64,000 bases of DNA from CAADGU01 sp964467705 (GTDB lineage Bacteria > Chloroflexota > Anaerolineae > Promineifilales > Promineifilaceae): contig CAYXUZ010000003.1 of NCBI GenBank assembly GCA_964467705.1, positions 35,003-99,002 of the forward strand, given 5' to 3'. Under the pieces are notes generated by a model, which made no database searches, had not been told where the DNA came from, and saw only the letters and a list, made by a program, of their open reading frames with translations. Shown here piece after piece: positions 60,389 through 64,000 of the stretch (positions within the stretch are counted from its first letter, which is position 1; the number at the start of each line of letters is the position of its first letter). Position numbers and translations under genes: made by a program.

Positions 60389-63067
60389 ATGCAACTGATT
60401 ATGACGCATGAAAACGCTGATTTTGACGCCATTGCTTCGCTGCTGGCAGCGCATAAATTGCATCCGCAAGCGACGACGTTGCTGCCGCGCCGGGTGAATC
60501 GGAATGTGGATCAGTTTTTGACATTGTATTGGGATGCACTGCCTTTTGTACGGCCGTCAGACTGGCACAAACGCAAAGTAAGTGAGGTGTTATTAGTAGA
60601 TACCCATGCACTCAATTCAGTACGTGGGGTGGTCAGACGGCCGTTCGTCCACGTCATTGATCACCACACCGATTACCAGCCTCACGAGCGGTGGCGTTAC
60701 CAGGTAGAAGCGGTGGGCGCGACGGTGACACTGCTGGCCGAACAGTTGCAGAGTTCCGGCCTGGCGTTGTCGGTGGAAGAAGCGACACTGCTGCTGCTGG
60801 GTATTTATGAAGATACCGGGGCGCTGACCTATGACACCACCACACCGCGTGATTTGCTGATGGCAGCCTGGCTGCTTGACCAGGGGGCAGTGCTGGCGGT
60901 GGCGCGCCGTTTTTTGAACCTGCCGCTGACGGAACGGCAGTTTACCCTGTATGACCAGTTGTTCACGGCCGTGACCTGGCATGATGTCTACGGTCAATCG
61001 GTAGCCATTACGGCCGTTACCGCGCCTGATGATTTTGACGAGGAAATTTCCGGTATTGCCCACCGGCTGCGCGAGGCGCTGACGCCGGCCGCCTTGTTCA
61101 TGCTGGTGCAGTTGCAGCGAGATGTGCAGGTAGTAGCCCGCAGTTCCAGCGATAAGGTGGATGTGGGTGTGGTTGCCAAAGCGTTGGGGGGTGGTGGCCA
61201 CAGCCGGGCCGCGGCAGCGCGGGTGGCAGGAAAGCCGTTGACGGCCGTCGTCGCTGATATTTTACGCACACTTCCCCAGGCCGTTAAACCGCTGGCGCAG
61301 GTGGCCGAATTAATGTCTTATGGCCTGCAAACGCTGCCTCCGCATGTGACGGTGGCCGAGGCTGCCGAAGTCATTCGCCGCTTTGGCTACGAAGGGTATC
61401 CGGTGCTGGACCCGGCGAGCAAACAAGTGGTGGGGCTGCTGACACGCCGCGCCGTTGACCGGGCGCTCAGCCACAATATGAACAATTTACCTATCAGCCG
61501 CATTATGAAGACGGGCACAGTGACGGTACGGCCGTCTGACTCCATTGACCATCTGCAACAGGTGATGCTGAGTGAGGGCTGGGGGCAAATTCCGGTATTG
61601 GCTGAGGGAGATCCGGGAACCAACGGCATCCCCATTGGCATTGTCACACGGACGGATTTACTTAACTACCTGTTCAAGCCCGGCCCGCGTATGGCTGAAC
61701 CGGACATGCGCCAGTTGCTCATGGAAAAGCTGCCGCCGCTATTGTGGGCACTGGTCTGCGCGGTGGGGGAAGCGGCAGGCGAATTGGGGCTGCCACTCTA
61801 TTTTGTGGGCGGTATTGTGCGCGACCTGCTGCTGGGTCAGTCCCCCACCGACCTGGATATGGTGGTAGAAGGAGACGCCATTCGGCTGGCGCGGCAGCTT
61901 GAACGGACGATTGGTGGCGAGGTTCACGCGCACGGCCGTTTTGGTACGGCGAAATGGACATTGGACACGGCCGTGTGGAGTGCAGTGGAGCAGAGGGGCG
62001 GAGGAGCGGAGGAGTGGAAGAGTGACAAAGGCCACCTCATCACCTCATCACTACATCACCTGAACACCCCATCATCAATAGATTTTGTCACCGCACGCAC
62101 GGAATTTTATACAGAGCCTTCGGCACTGCCAGAAGTGACACATGGTTCTATTAAGCTGGATTTGCATCGGCGCGATTTTTCCATCAATACACTGGCGGTG
62201 CGGCTGGATGGCGCGTTTATGGGGCAGTTACTCGACTTTTATGGTGGGCAGCGCGACCTGGCACAGGGCATCATCCGCGTTCTGCACAGTTTGAGTTTTG
62301 TGGATGATCCCACGCGCATTTTGCGGGCGGTGCGGCTGGAGCAACGTTTGGGCTTTCACATTGAAGAACGCTCCGCAGAGTTGATTGCCAATGCGCTGCC
62401 GTTACTGGATCGTGTTTCCGGCTCACGTATTCGCCATGAGTTTGAGCTGGCTTTCCGCGAAGACAATCCTGCACTGGTGATGCGCCGGTTGGCAGAATTA
62501 AATGTTTTGGCCCATTTGCACCCGGCGCTGACATGGGCGGATGAGGATGCGGTTGCCTTTGGGCGGCTACGGCCGTTACTAACCGACCCCCTCTGGCAAA
62601 AGTTCCAGGAAGATGAGACGCCTGCCTTCCTCTATTTTGCCCTGTGGGCGACGCCATTAACGGAGCCTATCCAGACAGAACTGATGGATCGGCTGCGAGT
62701 GCGCAAGATGACCCGGCTGGATGTGCAGGCGTGTACACAGGCATGGGCGGCGTTGGCGCAGCTACCGCCGGACGCCCGCCCCAGCCAGGTGGAGAAAGCA
62801 TTACGGCCGTATCGCCCCCGTGTGCTGCTGGTGGTGCGTGCCTTGCTGACAGATGAACGGTTGATTGATTTGCTAGAGCGGTATGTGCGCGAGTGGCGGG
62901 GGGTGCGCACGGCCGTGACCGGCCACGATCTGCGCGCTCTGGGCCTGAAACCCGGCCCCCGTTTTGGCGCGATTTTGGATGAACTGCTGGCGGCGCGGCT
63001 GGACGGCCGTGTGGCTGACGCAGCCGACGAACAGGCGCTGCTGGCAAAATTGATCACGGAAATTTAG
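60389..63067 (+). CDS. DHH-CBS-CBS-polymerase: tRNA CCA-adding or A-adding enzyme
   Basis: The 892-residue protein fuses a DHH/DHHA1 phosphoesterase (THENADFDAIASLLAAH at residue 6, VIDHHTDYQ near 88, GGGGHSRAAAARV near 266), two CBS domains (about 305-430, VTVAEAAEVIRRFGYEGYPVLD) and a class II nucleotidyltransferase (LYFVGGIVRDLLLGQSPTDLDMVVEGD, split here, near 470; HRRDFSINTLAV near 588; LRAVRLEQRLGF near 646). This architecture is known in deep-branching bacteria and adds CCA or A to tRNA ends. About 30 residues near 530-562 come from a stutter element in frame. There is no ribosome binding site; the -10 box position suggests a leaderless mRNA. Confidence 0.93.
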   Translation: MQLIMTHENADFDAIASLLAAHKLHPQATTLLPRRVNRNVDQFLTLYWDALPFVRPSDWHKRKVSEVLLVDTHALNSVRGVVRRPFVHVIDHHTDYQPHERWRYQVEAVGATVTLLAEQLQSSGLALSVEEATLLLLGIYEDTGALTYDTTTPRDLLMAAWLLDQGAVLAVARRFLNLPLTERQFTLYDQLFTAVTWHDVYGQSVAITAVTAPDDFDEEISGIAHRLREALTPAALFMLVQLQRDVQVVARSSSDKVDVGVVAKALGGGGHSRAAAARVAGKPLTAVVADILRTLPQAVKPLAQVAELMSYGLQTLPPHVTVAEAAEVIRRFGYEGYPVLDPASKQVVGLLTRRAVDRALSHNMNNLPISRIMKTGTVTVRPSDSIDHLQQVMLSEGWGQIPVLAEGDPGTNGIPIGIVTRTDLLNYLFKPGPRMAEPDMRQLLMEKLPPLLWALVCAVGEAAGELGLPLYFVGGIVRDLLLGQSPTDLDMVVEGDAIRLARQLERTIGGEVHAHGRFGTAKWTLDTAVWSAVEQRGGGAEEWKSDKGHLITSSLHHLNTPSSIDFVTARTEFYTEPSALPEVTHGSIKLDLHRRDFSINTLAVRLDGAFMGQLLDFYGGQRDLAQGIIRVLHSLSFVDDPTRILRAVRLEQRLGFHIEERSAELIANALPLLDRVSGSRIRHEFELAFREDNPALVMRRLAELNVLAHLHPALTWADEDAVAFGRLRPLLTDPLWQKFQEDETPAFLYFALWATPLTEPIQTELMDRLRVRKMTRLDVQACTQAWAALAQLPPDARPSQVEKALRPYRPRVLLVVRALLTDERLIDLLERYVREWRGVRTAVTGHDLRALGLKPGPRFGAILDELLAARLDGRVADAADEQALLAKLITEI
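61980..62070. repeat. Stutter element inside the CCA-adding enzyme gene
   Basis: Near-repeats of GGAGCGGAGGAG (61986-62020) adjoin near-repeats of CACCTCATCACCTCATCA (62033-62070). In frame they encode VEQRGGGAEEW...HLITSSLHHLNTPSS, between FGTAKW and the DFVTARTEFY strand, where homologues have only a short loop. No stop occurs in that frame. Confidence 0.8.
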
Positions 63068-63124
63068 GAGACAGCATTCACCAAATACATTACTGTTAGC
63101 CAATACCTATTTGCCGGCTACTGC

Positions 63125-64000
63125 TTACGTGGGGATGCTGATAGAGGCCTGGTCTTTCACGGCCGTACCCATCCCCTCCACCCGCGCCGTCAGAAAACCC
63201 AACGCCTCGTCGGCCGTACCATCCATGTAAATGTCCAGCACACGGCCGTGACTGGCTTCCGGTATGTCAATCACCCGCAACCACTCCGCCAGTCCGGCAT
63301 CCTCCGGCAGCAGCCGCGCCAGGCAGTTCGGCGACTCCCGGAAAAACCCCCAATCAAAATAACTGCCCGGCATGTGCAAATGCAGCGGCAGCGAATAAAT
63401 CTCCGACTCCACCAAATCCTGGAAAAAGTGAGTGCCATAGGAAAGCTCCGGCGGTTTCCCCTCTTTGGCCACGGCTACCTCCACCAGCACCTTTGTATTG
63501 TAAATGTCCGCATACGTTACCTTTACTCCCAAATCCAGGTTGGCGCTGCCCCATCGTCCCGGCCCAATCAAGATGAATGGCCGTCCCTCCAGCAACTTAT
63601 TTAGCCGCCCAATGGCCCGCCCCAACTCCAACCGGGTCGCATTGTCAGGAATCTGATTGTATTTTTCCGGGTCCACAAAAATAATCAACTCCACCTGCTG
63701 CGCCAGCCCATCGGGAATAAGGCCCTGCGAAGCAAATAGAATGTCTACCTCCGGTACATCCTGAGGAATGGACACCACCTGGTCTTGACGATGGCTCAAC
63801 GGGCGGCATTGCAGCACATTCAACTGATAGTCGGGATAGGGATATTTGGGCACAATGTCCACTGTAAATTCCACATCCACCGGCGTCTTGTATGTTTTCT
63901 CCAAACGCGCCAGGGCGGTGCGCATAAGAGAAACAAACTTCTGATCTTTGGTCAAGTAATCAAACGTCAAGACAAACCGGTCTTCGGCCGTCAGGCCACC
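63125..64000 (-). CDS. PEP/pyruvate-binding domain protein (5' end outside window)
   Basis: The frame is open to the window edge, so the visible 291 residues are the C-terminal part; the TTG at 63970 is internal. The sequence has VDVEFTVDIVPKYPYPDYQLNVLQCRPLS, split by me, which matches the substrate-binding end of PEP synthase/pyruvate phosphate dikinase N-domains. It then has LGRAIGRLNKLLEGRPFILIGPGRWGSAN, typical of a family of stand-alone PEP/pyruvate-binding proteins. The C-terminal part (DLVESEIYSLPLHLHMPGS) is of unknown role. It is probably a kinase-like protein of unknown substrate. It converges on the CCA-adding enzyme. Confidence 0.8.
   Translation of the reverse strand, partial: GGLTAEDRFVLTFDYLTKDQKFVSLMRTALARLEKTYKTPVDVEFTVDIVPKYPYPDYQLNVLQCRPLSHRQDQVVSIPQDVPEVDILFASQGLIPDGLAQQVELIIFVDPEKYNQIPDNATRLELGRAIGRLNKLLEGRPFILIGPGRWGSANLDLGVKVTYADIYNTKVLVEVAVAKEGKPPELSYGTHFFQDLVESEIYSLPLHLHMPGSYFDWGFFRESPNCLARLLPEDAGLAEWLRVIDIPEASHGRVLDIYMDGTADEALGFLTARVEGMGTAVKDQASISIPT

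Larger units (their letters stand above)
1..64000. repeat. Highly iterated palindrome ACGGCCGT, about 150 copies across the window
   Basis: Counting by eye gives about 25 exact copies in 1-10 kb, 20 in 10-20 kb, 31 in 20-30 kb, 24 in 30-38.3 kb, 1 in 38.3-45 kb and about 52 in 45-64 kb. Seven-of-eight variants (GCGGCCGT, ACGGCCGA, ACGGCCGC) are also common. At a base composition near 56% GC one or two exact copies would be expected by chance. Copies fall in every frame: as Thr-Ala-Val, as X-Gly-Arg (NGR, DGR, YGR) and as Arg-Pro, and also in spacers and in one terminator stem (58211-58221). Many extend to ten bases as CACGGCCGTG. Counts are manual and may be off by a few. Confidence 0.93.

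Overview
The window looks like chromosome of a Chloroflexota bacterium, probably of the Anaerolineae/Ardenticatenia type. This is inferred from gene content: lipoproteins on Thr/Pro stalks, a peptide-type ABC solute-binding protein with a VEVTRVVE stalk, a ClpS, a bifunctional-nuclease protein, polyphosphate glucokinase and several membrane families I associate with that phylum. No rRNA, tRNA, transposase, integrase or CRISPR array was seen. Four runs of N (10-15 bases) each cut a gene; in three of them the reading frame differs on the two sides, so the gap lengths are placeholders, not real frameshifts.

Layout. 1-2.2 kb: 3' part of a two-domain AAA+ ATPase plus a small partner protein. 2.5-11.2 kb: a membrane-anchored metalloprotease, a secreted three-repeat protein, a V4R-domain protein, an ECF sigma factor with a large membrane-anchored partner, and a lipoprotein. 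11.3-16.3 kb: Uma2 endonuclease, a VWA (CoxE-like) plus MoxR ATPase pair, a double GNAT acetyltransferase, and a membrane protein. 16.4-23.4 kb: a lipoprotein peptidase, a bifunctional nuclease, a two-TM protein, a large FAD/Fe-S dehydrogenase, and an SCP2 protein. 23.5-30.1 kb: an MTA/SAH-deaminase-like amidohydrolase fused to a CYTH domain, a PPOX protein, pyrimidine nucleoside phosphorylase, patatin, and a DUF6516-type toxin-antitoxin pair. 30.2-38.3 kb: a coherent chitin/GlcNAc locus (polyphosphate glucokinase, ROK repressor with its own palindromic operator, GH18 chitinase, GH3 hexosaminidase, NagA, SIS-domain deaminase/isomerase). 38.3-44.9 kb: a complete Opp/Dpp-type ABC transporter on the other strand. 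45-64 kb: ClpS, crotonase, two unrecognised or degenerate membrane/soluble proteins, an MFS exporter, a hybrid histidine kinase, a HAD phosphatase, a divergent pair of VWA-TM-FHA proteins, a UPF0173 hydrolase, a lytic transglycosylase, a four-TM protein, a DHH-CBS-CCA-adding enzyme, and a partial PEP/pyruvate-binding protein.

The most striking content is not a gene. First, the palindrome ACGGCCGT occurs about 150 times (my count by eye), roughly one per 420 bases, in all reading frames and in spacers, where chance predicts one or two. It behaves like the HIP1 palindrome of cyanobacteria, but with a different sequence and in a different phylum. It is nearly absent from the ABC transporter operon (one copy in 6.6 kb). 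Second, many gene ends carry short 'stutter' elements made of 7-12-base near-repeats that fold back on themselves and contain the stop codon of the adjacent gene as part of the repeated word. Two such elements have entered coding sequence in frame (acetyltransferase and CCA-adding enzyme). Third, a family of palindromes with AGAC...GTCT ends is scattered through the first 24 kb, one copy inside the AAA+ ATPase gene and one serving as a terminator.
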